In this document: piece by piece, positions 23,716 to 31,895 of the stretch | How the letters are laid out: every line of letters starts with the position of its first letter | Numbering within the stretch: position 1 is the stretch's first letter | DNA from: Oleiharenicola sp. | GTDB lineage: Bacteria; Verrucomicrobiota; Verrucomicrobiia; Opitutales; Opitutaceae | Assembly: GCA_025363455.1 (NCBI GenBank) | Contig: JANYDW010000038.1 | Span: 62,001 to 126,000, forward strand | Direction of reading: 5' to 3' | DNA length: 64,000 bases | The notes under the pieces: generated by a model | Seen by the model: the letters and a program-made list of their open reading frames with translations, nothing else | Told to the model about the DNA's origin: nothing | The model's database searches: none | Position numbers and translations under genes: made by a program

Positions 23716-25074
23716 TTACGAGTGAGCCAAGGTGTGAGATGCAGAAATATTGCCCAAAATCGTTCGGCGATCAGCCCCAGCCTCGGGATCAGGCCCCCAC
23801 GGATCGCGGCCGAGGAGCTGGCGCGAGAGATTCACGGCGGAGAGCATGCCGTCTTCGTGAAAACCGTAGCGCGTCCATGCCCCGCAATAATAGGTCTCGG
23901 TGGCGCCCGTAGCAGTTTCGTTCAACCGGGGAATTTCTGCCTGGGCCCGGACCGCGCCCAGGGTGAACAGCGGGTGCTCGTAAGCGATGGTCTTGAGGAC
24001 GCGCTTCGGGGCGATGCGGTCGGAGCCATTGATCGAGACAAAGTAGTTCTCCCGATCCGAGACGCCTTGCAACCGGTTCATCCAGTAGATCGTCGCGGGC
24101 GAGATGCGCCCAGCGGCATCACGGGCCAGCGAGTAATTCCACGCCGACCAGGCAAGCTTGGTGCGGGGCATGACGGAGGCGTCGGTGTGCAACGTGGCGA
24201 TGTTGGGCTGGTACTGAAACTCCCGGAGCAGGCGGGACTCGTCGGCGGTGGCGTCGGCGAGCAGCGCGAGCGATTCGTGGCCGTGTGCAGCCATGATGAC
24301 CTTGTCGAAGCGCTGCGCGATGTCGTCGGCCGTGGTGACCAGCACACCGATGGGACTGCGGCTGACGCGGATGACGCGGGCGCCGGTGCGGATGCGGTCA
24401 ACCCAGGGCGACATCATGCGCCGGACATATTCCTGCGCACCGCCGTCCACCGTCCACCACTGGTGCTGGGTGCTGAGACCGAGAAAGCCATGGTTGTGAA
24501 AGAAACGCAGGAGCGTGCGGACAGGAAACTGGAGCATTTTCTCCGGCGGCGTGGACCAAACGGCGCTGCTCATCGGCACGAGGTAGAGATCAAGAAAGTC
24601 CCCGCCGTAGCCCCGGGCGCGCACGTAGTCGGCCAGCGTGAGCGAATCGATGGCCGGGTCCGCCAGCGCGGCGATTGCCTCCCGGTTGAACCGGTCGATG
24701 GCCCACAGCATCCGGTAGAAGGAAGGCCGGAGGAGATTGCGGCGTTGCGCGAAAAGGTGGTTGAGCGACGAGCCACAGAATTCGAGACCAGTGTCCTCGT
24801 GGCGCACGCTGAACGACATGTCCGTTTTCCTTACCGGAACCTGCAATTCGCCGAAGAGGCGCGTCAGCTGGGGATAGGTCTCGTAGTTGAAAACCATGAA
24901 CCCGGTGTCAATTGCCACAGGGCGGCCGGTGCCGGTCTCGGGTACAGTCACCGTGTTCGTATGTCCACCCGCATGGGCGTTTTGCTCGAAAAGGGTGATG
25001 TCAAAGTGCCGGTGCAGAAAGTGGGCGCAGCCGAGACCTGAGATTCCGGTGCCGATGATGGCGAGGGAGGACAT
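23716..25074 (-). CDS. FAD-dependent amine-oxidase-family protein, first gene of the lipid operon
   Basis: The 452-residue protein begins MSSLAIIGTGISGLGCAHFL with the dinucleotide-binding GxGxxG and ends with the second FAD motif (GAWTRYGFHEDGMLSAVNLS). It belongs to the NAD/FAD-binding flavin oxidase or desaturase group found beside DUF1365 and Cfa. In Rhodobacter related genes belong to the sigma-E/ChrR light-stress regulon and some such flavoproteins act as desaturases in furan fatty acid synthesis; that role here is inference. An in-frame ATG 12 bp upstream is possible. It is divergent from fabV across 167 bp, so the operon promoter must lie in 25075-25241. Confidence 0.9.
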   Translation of the reverse strand: MSSLAIIGTGISGLGCAHFLHRHFDITLFEQNAHAGGHTNTVTVPETGTGRPVAIDTGFMVFNYETYPQLTRLFGELQVPVRKTDMSFSVRHEDTGLEFCGSSLNHLFAQRRNLLRPSFYRMLWAIDRFNREAIAALADPAIDSLTLADYVRARGYGGDFLDLYLVPMSSAVWSTPPEKMLQFPVRTLLRFFHNHGFLGLSTQHQWWTVDGGAQEYVRRMMSPWVDRIRTGARVIRVSRSPIGVLVTTADDIAQRFDKVIMAAHGHESLALLADATADESRLLREFQYQPNIATLHTDASVMPRTKLAWSAWNYSLARDAAGRISPATIYWMNRLQGVSDRENYFVSINGSDRIAPKRVLKTIAYEHPLFTLGAVRAQAEIPRLNETATGATETYYCGAWTRYGFHEDGMLSAVNLSRQLLGRDPWGPDPEAGADRRTILGNISASHTLAHS

Positions 25075-25241
25075 GGATGATTGCAATACGCGCCTGGACC
25101 GCGGCTGGATTCACCAATCACCTCGAGTGTGGCCCCGGACTCACCCGGCCCCAGCCGCCCGAGGCGCGTTGGCGAGCATTATTTTCCTCCTCGTAACTTG
25201 GCTCTTGTCAGGCGGGGCGGCGGCGTAAGAATTTCCGGGCA

Positions 25242-26429
25242 ATGATCATCAAACCGAAGGTCCGCGGCTTTGTCTGCGTGACCGCCCACCCCACCGGTTG
25301 TTCTGCCCATATCCAGCAGCAGATTGACTACGTCAAAGCCAAGGGTCCGATCAAGCAGGGCCCGAAGAAGGTGCTCGTCATCGGTGCCTCCACCGGTTTC
25401 GGCCTGTCCTCGCGTATCACGGCGGCCTTTGGGTCCGGCGCCGCCACCCTGGGTATCTTCTATGAACGCCCCTCTGAGGAGGGGCGCCCGGCGACGCCCG
25501 GCTGGTATAATACCATCGCCTTCTCCAAGGCAGCCCGCGCCGCCGGTCTCTATGCCGCCAATCTCAACGGCGACGCCTTTTCCGACGACATCAAGAAACA
25601 GGCGCTGGAGATCATCGCCCGCGACCTCGGCCAGATTGATCTCGTGGTCTACTCCCTCGCCTCGCCCCGGCGCGTCCATCCCAAGACCGGCGCGGTGCAT
25701 AAGTCCACCCTCCAGCCTATCGGTGCCCCCTACACCAACAAGACCGTCGACACCGACAAGGGCATCGTGAGCGAGGTCACCATCCAGCCGGCCGACGAGA
25801 CGGGCATTGCTGATACCCTCGCTGTCATGGGCGGCGAAGACTGGGAAATGTGGATCCAAGCCCTGCTCGACGCCAAGCTGCTGGCCCGCGGCGCCACCGC
25901 CATCTCCTACTCCTATATCGGCCCCATCCACACTTGGCCCATCTACAAGGACGGCACCATCGGCCGGGCCAAGATTGACCTGGAACGCGCGGCCAAGGCG
26001 ATCGACACCAAACTCAAAGCCCACGGCAATGGCCGGGCCTTCATCTCCGTCAACAAGGCGCTTGTCACCCAAGCCAGCTCGGCCATTCCGGTCGTACCGC
26101 TCTACATTTCAATTCTCTACAAGGTCATGAAGGCCAAGGGCACCCATGAGGGATGCGTGGAACAGATCCAGCGCCTCTTTGCCACCCAGCTCTACAACGG
26201 CGTCCAACCCAAGTTCGATGCCGAAGGTCGCGTACGCGTGGACGACTGGGAAATGCGTCCCGAGATCCAAGACGCCATCTCGGAAATCTGGCCGAAGGTC
26301 ACGACTGAAAACTTGGAGCAACTGACGGACATCAAGGGTTACCGCTCTGAATTCCTGAAGATGTTCGGTTTCGGTGTGCCCGGAGTGGACTACGAGGCCG
26401 AGGTCGAGCCACATCACGTGATGCTTTGA
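25242..26429 (+). CDS. fabV: Enoyl-[acyl-carrier-protein] reductase FabV
   Basis: The 395-residue enzyme reduces trans-2-enoyl-ACP or -CoA with NADH in the last step of fatty acid elongation; FabV types are often triclosan-tolerant. Features are MIIKPKVRGFVCVTAHPTGC, the NADH motif VLVIGASTGFGLSSRITAAF, WYNTIAF, VVYSLASPRRVHPKTG, VMGGEDWEMWI and the Y-x8-K active site in PIYKDGTIGRAK. The length is typical. It is monocistronic and divergent from the lipid operon, so acyl-chain synthesis and modification genes share one intergenic region. A palindrome resembling intergenic repeats lies inside the gene at 25464-25489 without changing length. Confidence 0.96.
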   Translation: MIIKPKVRGFVCVTAHPTGCSAHIQQQIDYVKAKGPIKQGPKKVLVIGASTGFGLSSRITAAFGSGAATLGIFYERPSEEGRPATPGWYNTIAFSKAARAAGLYAANLNGDAFSDDIKKQALEIIARDLGQIDLVVYSLASPRRVHPKTGAVHKSTLQPIGAPYTNKTVDTDKGIVSEVTIQPADETGIADTLAVMGGEDWEMWIQALLDAKLLARGATAISYSYIGPIHTWPIYKDGTIGRAKIDLERAAKAIDTKLKAHGNGRAFISVNKALVTQASSAIPVVPLYISILYKVMKAKGTHEGCVEQIQRLFATQLYNGVQPKFDAEGRVRVDDWEMRPEIQDAISEIWPKVTTENLEQLTDIKGYRSEFLKMFGFGVPGVDYEAEVEPHHVML

Positions 26430-26437
26430 GCGGTCAG

Positions 26438-26490
26438 GTAGGGCGCACCGGCCCGGTGCGCCGCGGCGGGGCAGGGCCGCCCCGCCCTAC
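26438..26490. repeat. REPIN-like palindrome, GTAGGGCGCACC family
   Basis: The left half is GTAGGG then hairpin cgcaccggcccggtgcg. The right half read inversely is GTAGGG then cggggcggccctgccccg. Both halves have internal stems of different sequence but identical layout. It lies 8 bp after the fabV stop. Confidence 0.72.
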
Positions 26491-26564
26491 CCGATGCCAG
26501 GACCCGGCACAAAACACCCGGGGCCTTGGCACAAACCGCCAGGCCGCGTGTCTCTTTCCCCACA

Positions 26565-27062
26565 ATGAAATCCAGCCATCTCCTTATGTTTTTCGCGGCC
26601 ATCGCCGCCGGTTCCCTCCTGACTGCCGCCGAGGCGAAGCAGTCAGCCGTGACAGTGAAATTCAACGAACCCGATAAATTCACCGATGCCGCCGCCCATT
26701 TCAATGGCGGCACCGACCAATATTATCTCGATACGCTGTCCGAGCACCTGCAGAAAGTGGCGGCCCGGCAGCTCGCCCCCGGCCAAAAACTGGAAGTCAC
26801 CATCACCGACATCGACCTGGCCGGCGATTTCATTCCCTCCAATCCCAAGCTGATGGATGTGCGCGTCATCAAGGACATCTATATTCCGCGCATGGTTCTC
26901 TTCTTCCGGCTGCTCGACGCGGACCGCAAGGTCATCACGGAAGGGGAGCGCAAGCTCACTGACCTGAATTTCATGAACAACCTCGGATTGGTCGACCGGG
27001 ACCAGCCGCTGTTCTATGACAAGGCCCTGCTCACCGAATGGGTGCGGAAGGAACTGAAATAG
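26565..27062 (+). CDS. DUF3016-like secreted protein
   Basis: The 165-residue product starts MKSSHLLMFFAAIAAGSLLT with a signal peptide ending near AEAKQ. The mature part has VTVKFNEPDKFTDAAAHFNG, LSEHLQKVAARQLAPGQKLE, VTITDIDLAGDFIPS and IYIPRMVLFFRLLDADRKVI-TEGERKLTDLNF, the layout of the DUF3016 family of periplasmic proteins of unknown function. The start at 26565 is preferred because upstream codons lack a signal sequence. A clear terminator follows. Confidence 0.85.
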   Translation: MKSSHLLMFFAAIAAGSLLTAAEAKQSAVTVKFNEPDKFTDAAAHFNGGTDQYYLDTLSEHLQKVAARQLAPGQKLEVTITDIDLAGDFIPSNPKLMDVRVIKDIYIPRMVLFFRLLDADRKVITEGERKLTDLNFMNNLGLVDRDQPLFYDKALLTEWVRKELK

Positions 27063-27091
27063 ATCCCGGTCACGCCTGCCTGCGACTTTTC

Positions 27092-27118
27092 GCCCGGCCG
27101 AATCGGCCGGGCTTTTTT
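27092..27118 (+). terminator. Rho-independent terminator after the DUF3016 gene
   Basis: A GC-rich stem gcccggccg / cggccgggc with a short loop is followed by six T residues, 30 bp after the stop codon. Confidence 0.85.
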
Positions 27119-27129
27119 ATGGGGTTGAG

Positions 27130-27192
27130 GTAGGGCGTGACCGCTGGGCGCGCCGTTTGCCCATCGCGGACGGCCCGGCGGTCCGTCCCTAC
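27130..27192. repeat. REPIN-like palindrome, GTAGGGCGTGACCGCTG family
   Basis: GTAGGGcgtgaccgctgggc is answered by gcccggcggtccgtCCCTAC. It is the same family as 12123 and 48371 and lies just past the terminator, between convergent genes. Confidence 0.78.
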
Positions 27193-27220
27193 CGGCGCTG
27201 CCGCGCCAACACATGTCCCC

Positions 27221-27907
27221 TCAGCCCTCGAGCGCCGACACGCTGAGCGATTTGCCGTTGTCCTTCGGGCCGAGCTGCAGAATGAACGGGGCGGCGACCT
27301 TCGCCCACGCCTCGGCTTTGGGATAACTGGAAGCGCCGTCGGCCCAGGCCTGCCGCAACATGTCGGTGTCAATCACCCCGGGATTGAGCGGTACCGCCGC
27401 CATGCCCGCGGGCAGTTCCTGCGCGAGAGCCTGGGTCAGCCCCTCCATGGCAAATTTCGAAGCGCAGTACGGCGCCACCTCGGGCGACGTGCTCCGGCCC
27501 CAGCCGGAGCTGAGGTTGACGATCACGCCACTCTTCCGCGCCACCATCGCGGGGGCAAAATACCGGATAACATTGGCCACGCCCTTGATGTTGACATCGA
27601 TCAGGCGGTTGAACTCGGCAGCAGGCACCTGCCAGAGCGGCTTGGGGGTGTTCATCAGCGCCGCGTTGTTGATCAGCAAATCCGGCGCCCCGTGTCGGGC
27701 CAGCACGTGCTCGGACCAGAGCGCGACCTTGTTCTCCTCCGCCACGTCGACCGAGGTGAAATCGTGGGGGGCCGGATGCGTAAAGCGCAGGTTCAGGATC
27801 TCCGCGCTGCGGCCACAACCGATGACCGTGTGCCCGTGGGCGATATACCACTCGGCCAGGGCCCGGCCCAAGCCCCGCGTGACCCCGGTGATGAGGATGG
27901 TCTTCAT
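27221..27907 (-). CDS. Short-chain dehydrogenase/reductase
   Basis: The 228-residue Rossmann protein has the cofactor motif TGVTRGLG near the N-terminus, the structural NNAAL, the catalytic Ser in NLSSGWG and the YCASK active site (Tyr and Lys). It is a classical SDR with NADP-type cues (Arg after GCGR). The substrate cannot be inferred. It is a single gene, upstream of which 27908-28065 holds a REPIN-like element. Confidence 0.9.
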   Translation of the reverse strand: MKTILITGVTRGLGRALAEWYIAHGHTVIGCGRSAEILNLRFTHPAPHDFTSVDVAEENKVALWSEHVLARHGAPDLLINNAALMNTPKPLWQVPAAEFNRLIDVNIKGVANVIRYFAPAMVARKSGVIVNLSSGWGRSTSPEVAPYCASKFAMEGLTQALAQELPAGMAAVPLNPGVIDTDMLRQAWADGASSYPKAEAWAKVAAPFILQLGPKDNGKSLSVSALEG

Positions 27908-27968
27908 GCCGGCACCACTAATTCACACTAACGGACACTAATCCAGAAAATGAGTCAGGCAGGTTTGT

Positions 27969-28029
27969 TGTAGGTCGGGCTTTACGCCCGACACATGAGT
28001 CTCACGTCGGGGATAAACCCCGACCTACA
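27969..28029. repeat. REPIN-like palindrome, GTAGGTCGGG family (inverse orientation)
   Basis: tGTAGGtcgggctttacgcc is answered by ggggataaaccccgaCCTACa. It is the exact reverse orientation of the copies at 39975 and 51716; the two arms have different inner stems (ggg-ctttac-gccc and gggg-tttat-cccc). Confidence 0.85.
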
Positions 28030-28065
28030 GGGAATTCCTCAACTCTCACCTCTCAACTTCCCGCG

Positions 28066-28464
28066 TCAGCGGGTTTGCAGCCGGATCTTGTTCAACCCGT
28101 GCTTGCGGCAAATATCCATCGCCTGCAGGGCGTAGCGCAGTTCCGCGGTCTCGTCCGACCGGACGAGAACGGTGATGTCCTTGCTGACGCGACCAATCTC
28201 ATCGGCGAGCTGCTCCAGGTTCGCCATCGTCGCGGGCCGGCCGTTCACTTCCATTTTTCCCTCCTTGGATACGCTGATGGTGAACGATTCCTTCAACTCG
28301 CTCTTACCTGCCGTCTCCGCCTTCGGCAGGGTGAGGTTCATGGTCGTGACGGATCGAAACTGCATCGTGACGAAAGCGAAAAAAATCAGCATCACGAGCA
28401 CATCGATCAAGGGCACGAGATTCAGCTCGGGCCGCTTGCGCTTCTTGACGTAGAGCCCGCTCAT
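28066..28464 (-). CDS. exbD: ExbD/TolR-family biopolymer transport protein
   Basis: The 132-residue protein has a short cytoplasmic end, one transmembrane helix with the conserved Asp (LNLVPLIDVLVMLIFFAFVT) and a periplasmic ExbD domain (LPKAETAGKSELKESFTISV, then VLVRSDETAELRYALQAMDI-CRKHGL). It couples the proton motive force, through ExbB, to outer-membrane energisation. It overlaps the ExbB gene by 4 bp. No tonB gene is next to it. Confidence 0.92.
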   Translation of the reverse strand: MSGLYVKKRKRPELNLVPLIDVLVMLIFFAFVTMQFRSVTTMNLTLPKAETAGKSELKESFTISVSKEGKMEVNGRPATMANLEQLADEIGRVSKDITVLVRSDETAELRYALQAMDICRKHGLNKIRLQTR

Positions 28465-29024
28465 GATTTGCCGTGGGTGGCGAGAATGCGCTCCAGGAGC
28501 AGGTCGATCCGGGCGGCGTAGTTTTCCACCTTCCGCTGCAGGAAACCAGCACCGACCAGAGAAGGGATCGCGATCGAGAGACCGATGACCGTGGCCGAGA
28601 GTGCCAAGGCCACGCCCTTGGTGAAGGCCGCGGGATCGGGCAGCCCCGTCTCGGGCGAAATTTGCGAGAACACCTGCAACAGGCCGGTCACGGTGCCGGT
28701 CAGGCCGATGAGGGGCGCGGCGGCGTAAATGACCTCCAGGTACGGGATGCCCCGCTCCATGCGGTTGAGTTCGAGCCGGGCAAATGCCTTGACCGCCTCG
28801 GGGTCGGTCTTGTGGGTGTTCGCAAAGTCCACGACCCGGGCCAGCACGGAATGGCGGCCACCGGGTTGAGGTTTTCCCTCCACGATGGCGTCGACCAAGT
28901 CGTTCGGCAGCACGGCGTCCTGACGGAGGGCATAAAGCCGCTCACAGAGGATGTAGATGGCGATAAGAGAGCAAAGTCCGAGCGGATAGATGAGCAGGCC
29001 GGCGCCTTTAAAAACTTCGAGCAT
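28461..29024 (-). CDS. exbB: MotA/TolQ/ExbB proton channel protein
   Basis: The 187-residue protein has three helices: an N-terminal one (AGLLIYPLGLCSLIAIYILC) and two late ones around the signature YLEVIYAAAPLIGLTGTVTG-LLQVFSQIS and FTKGVALALSATVIGLSIAI-PSL. The cytoplasmic loop lies between them. Together with the overlapping exbD it forms the proton channel that powers TonB- or Tol-type transport. The order exbB then exbD and the ATGA overlap are standard. Confidence 0.92.
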   Translation of the reverse strand: MLEVFKGAGLLIYPLGLCSLIAIYILCERLYALRQDAVLPNDLVDAIVEGKPQPGGRHSVLARVVDFANTHKTDPEAVKAFARLELNRMERGIPYLEVIYAAAPLIGLTGTVTGLLQVFSQISPETGLPDPAAFTKGVALALSATVIGLSIAIPSLVGAGFLQRKVENYAARIDLLLERILATHGKS

Positions 29025-29287
29025 AGGAGGTGTGAGGGAGTTGAAGCGGCCTCTTAGACGCCGACAAGGAGGAAAAGGTTCATGGCGAGGAGCTTTTTTG
29101 CGATATTTCCTGTTTTTCAGCCTGGCAGGGCAGCGTGTTGGGATGCGCCTGAGCCGCCGGAGCTCGCAGCACCAGGCATTCTTGTATTAGAACGTCCGCC
29201 TCCTTGAAGAGGCGCCCAATGTGAGCTAAATCGACTAAACATTGGCGAGTTCGCCCTCGGGCGGCCAACGCCTTGACCCAACCCCTC

Positions 29288-30679
29288 ATGAATCGCATCC
29301 GACTCCTTCGCCCTTTGTACATCCACTTGGCCGTTGCCTTGAGCGCAATGGCGTTCGCCGCCGACGCCCAGGCCCAGATCGCCGCCGGCAAGGACAAGTT
29401 CCTCGGCAACATCATTCCCGGCAGCGTGCCCACCAGCTTCGGCACCTACTGGAACCAGGTCACACCCGAGAACGCCGGCAAGTGGGGTTCCGTGGAGGCC
29501 ACGCGCAACACCATGAATTGGACGCAGCTGGACACCGCTTACAACTACGCCAAGGCCAATAATATCAAATTCAAGGAGCACACCTTGGTCTGGGGCGCCC
29601 AATATCCAACCTGGATCACGGGCCTGACCGCGAGCGAGGCCCGCGCGGAAGTCGAGGAGTGGATGACCCTCCTCGCTGCCCGCTATCCCGATGTCTGGGC
29701 CATTGACGTCGTCAATGAGCCCGTGAAGACGCCCATGCCGGCCGCCCTCAAGGCCGGACTCGGCGGCGATGGCACCACCGGTTGGGATTGGGTCATCACT
29801 TCCTTCCAGCTCGCCCGGGCGAAATTCCCCAATGCCAAGCTTTTCATCAACGAATATGGCACGGAGAACGACGCCAATGCCCGCGGTCAGATGCTCACCA
29901 TTATCAATCTCCTCAAGACGCGCGGCCTCATCGATGGCATCGGCATCCAGGCCCACTACTTCAATCTCGACAACATGAGCGCCGCGCAGATGACCACCTG
30001 CCTCGACGCCTATGCGGCGACCGGCCTCGATCTCTACATCACTGAGCTCGACATTGGTGGCACCCCGTTGAGTGAACTTGCCCAGGCCGCCAAGTATCAG
30101 GAGATTTTTCCTGCCATCTGGACCCACGCAGCCGTCAAGGGCGTCACGCTCTGGGGCTATATCGAGGGCCAAACCTGGCGCGCCGGCACGGGTATCCTCA
30201 ACAGCAACGGCACCGAACGCCTCGCCATGACCTGGCTCAAGGGCTACGTGACCGGCACCCTGCCAGCCATCCCCTCAGTGCCCACCAATATCACCGCCAC
30301 GGCCGCGTCCGCCACGCAGATCAACCTCGCCTGGACTGACAACGCCACCAGCGAAACCGCTTACAAGGTCGAGCAAGCCACCGCGTCCGGCGGCCCGTGG
30401 ACGGAAGTGGCTGGCGCGCTCGCGGCCAACACCACGACCTACAGCGCCACCGGGCTGACGGCCTCCACCGCTTATTTCTTCCGGGTGCGTGCGAGCAACG
30501 CCAGCGGAAACAGCGACTACACAGCGAACGCCTCGGCCACGACCTCCGCTGCGCCTGCGCCGACGCCGACGCCCCAGCCCAGCAGTGGTGGTGGCGGAGG
30601 AGGCGGCGCACCCAGCCTCGGCTTCCTCACCTTCCTCGGGGTCGCCGCTCTTGCCCGCCTTCGTCAACGCGCAGGCTGA
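29288..30679 (+). CDS. Secreted GH10 endo-1,4-beta-xylanase with Fn3 domain and Gly-rich C-terminal anchor
   Basis: The 463-residue protein has a signal peptide (about 1-30, ending ADAQA-QI) and a GH10 barrel (about 31-325) with the acid/base Glu144 in VVNEPV and the nucleophile Glu253 in ITELDIGG; HTLVWGAQYP is the usual substrate-binding strand. A fibronectin type III domain follows (about 328-420), then a Pro/Thr linker, seven glycines, APS, a hydrophobic helix (LGFLTFLGVAALA) and an Arg-rich end. That tail looks like a sorting signal. The enzyme cleaves xylan backbones outside the cell. ATG 29288 is chosen over an upstream TTG at 29273. Confidence 0.94.
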   Translation: MNRIRLLRPLYIHLAVALSAMAFAADAQAQIAAGKDKFLGNIIPGSVPTSFGTYWNQVTPENAGKWGSVEATRNTMNWTQLDTAYNYAKANNIKFKEHTLVWGAQYPTWITGLTASEARAEVEEWMTLLAARYPDVWAIDVVNEPVKTPMPAALKAGLGGDGTTGWDWVITSFQLARAKFPNAKLFINEYGTENDANARGQMLTIINLLKTRGLIDGIGIQAHYFNLDNMSAAQMTTCLDAYAATGLDLYITELDIGGTPLSELAQAAKYQEIFPAIWTHAAVKGVTLWGYIEGQTWRAGTGILNSNGTERLAMTWLKGYVTGTLPAIPSVPTNITATAASATQINLAWTDNATSETAYKVEQATASGGPWTEVAGALAANTTTYSATGLTASTAYFFRVRASNASGNSDYTANASATTSAAPAPTPTPQPSSGGGGGGGAPSLGFLTFLGVAALARLRQRAG

Positions 30680-30771
30680 TTCTGTAATGCAGGATCGCCG
30701 GCCCCAAACTTGTCAACGGTGAGCCCGTCGAATCCGTCGAACGGGCCGAATCCCCGCTTTTTTTCACCGGA

Positions 30772-31638
30772 ATGAAACGTCTGCTTCCAGCCGTCTTGCT
30801 CGCCGGCGTCATCACCGGCTTGATCATTTATCGCCACCGCGAACCTGCGCTTCAGCCTCTGTCCAGTGCCGTGATCCTGAAACTACTCGCGGCCACCCCA
30901 CCCGACCCAAAGGCAACGGGCAACACCCCGTCACGCATTGTCCCGCCGACGGCCTCGACGATGACACCCGTAGATGAAATAGCGCACGCCCTCCGCAGCG
31001 GCACGGTGACCGAAAAGGATCGAGCCATCAATGTACTGCTGCCCGCGCTGGTCGCGAGCGACCCCTCTGCCGCCGGTCATCTCGCGCTGGCCTGGGAGCC
31101 GGGCGCCCTGCGGGAAGAACTTCTGCACGAGGTCATCCGACTCTGGTCGGCCGCAGACATCGGCGGCGCTGTCACCTGGCTCACTTCGCTGCTAAACAAC
31201 GCCGACCGGGGAAACGCGTCGACGACCGCGACGGCGCAGGTCGCCCAGACCGATCCACCCGGAGCGATCGAGCTCGCGCAACTCCTCGGCGTCGGTACTG
31301 CCGACGGCAGTCTCGAGCACCTCACCCAACTCTGGACCGAGGAGAATCCTCGCGAGGCCATGGCCTGGATCGTGACCCAGTCCACGGGCCCCAACCGGGA
31401 CCGGTTGCTGTCCCGGATCGCATGGGTCCGGGCCCAAAGCGAACCGACGGAAGCGGCAGCCCTCGTGCTGGACCATATGAACGCCGGAGCCTTGCGGGAC
31501 GACGCCGTGATCGGGGTGGTGCACCAGTGGGCCCTGCGCGACCCGGCGGGTGCGACCAACTGGGTCGCCCAATTTCAATCCGGCCCGCTCCAGACGCGGG
31601 CGCTCGGCGAACTCGAGACAGCGCACAAGCTCCGCTGA
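30772..31638 (+). CDS. Membrane-anchored helical-repeat protein, function unknown
   Basis: The 288-residue protein has an N-terminal helix (LLPAVLLAGVITGLIIY, about 4-20), a Thr/Pro linker and then alpha-helical repeats. The repeats have the pattern W-x-x-x-DP/NP-x-x-A-x-x-W: LWSAADIGGAVTWLTSL, LWTEENPREAMAWIVTQ, QWALRDPAGATNWVAQF. This repeat style is common in large paralogous sets of Verrucomicrobiota. No enzymatic motif is visible. It follows the xylanase gene by 92 bp and may share its transcript. Confidence 0.75.
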   Translation: MKRLLPAVLLAGVITGLIIYRHREPALQPLSSAVILKLLAATPPDPKATGNTPSRIVPPTASTMTPVDEIAHALRSGTVTEKDRAINVLLPALVASDPSAAGHLALAWEPGALREELLHEVIRLWSAADIGGAVTWLTSLLNNADRGNASTTATAQVAQTDPPGAIELAQLLGVGTADGSLEHLTQLWTEENPREAMAWIVTQSTGPNRDRLLSRIAWVRAQSEPTEAAALVLDHMNAGALRDDAVIGVVHQWALRDPAGATNWVAQFQSGPLQTRALGELETAHKLR

Positions 31639-31682
31639 GTGGATAAAATAATACTTTAGCTGTTTCGAATCGGATTGAACTT

Positions 31683-31760
31683 GGATCCTTCGCTGCGCTC
31701 AGGATGACGGAACGAGGATTATTTCTCAAAACGTGTCATTCTGAGCGCAGCGAAGAATCC
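31683..31760. repeat. Inverted 'gcgcagcgaagaatcc' repeat
   Basis: ggatccttcgctgcgctcag-gatgac is answered across about 25 bp by gtcattctgagcgcagcgaa-gaatcc. When translated the right arm gives CHSERSEESK, a well-known spurious peptide. The 257 bp gap around it has no gene. Confidence 0.75.
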
Positions 31761-31895
31761 AAGAATCAGTTCAGTCGACACAAACCGGCCATGCCATCAT
31801 TTGATGGCTCAAACCTCGGCTTCGAGCGCAGAGCCGGCTTCATCCCCGCACTCCTTCCGCATGGACTCGTGAGCCCAGCCGTATTGAATGCCGGA

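Noticed and set aside
22744-25041. Long open frame on the plus strand across the amine oxidase, DUF1365 and cfa genes
   Set aside because: It lies antisense to three well-recognised proteins and its translation is Arg/Gly/Val-rich with no family motif; high-GC DNA often leaves such shadow frames.
25205-25230. ttgtca...taagaa as an ECF promoter for fabV
   Set aside because: The spacing and distance to the ATG would make a near-leaderless transcript and no second site of this type was found, so it was not annotated.
31704-31895. N-terminal extension of the S9 peptidase beginning MTERGLFLKTCHSERSEESK
   Set aside because: CHSERSEESK is the translation of a dispersed DNA repeat. The signal peptide at 31896 gives the proper start.
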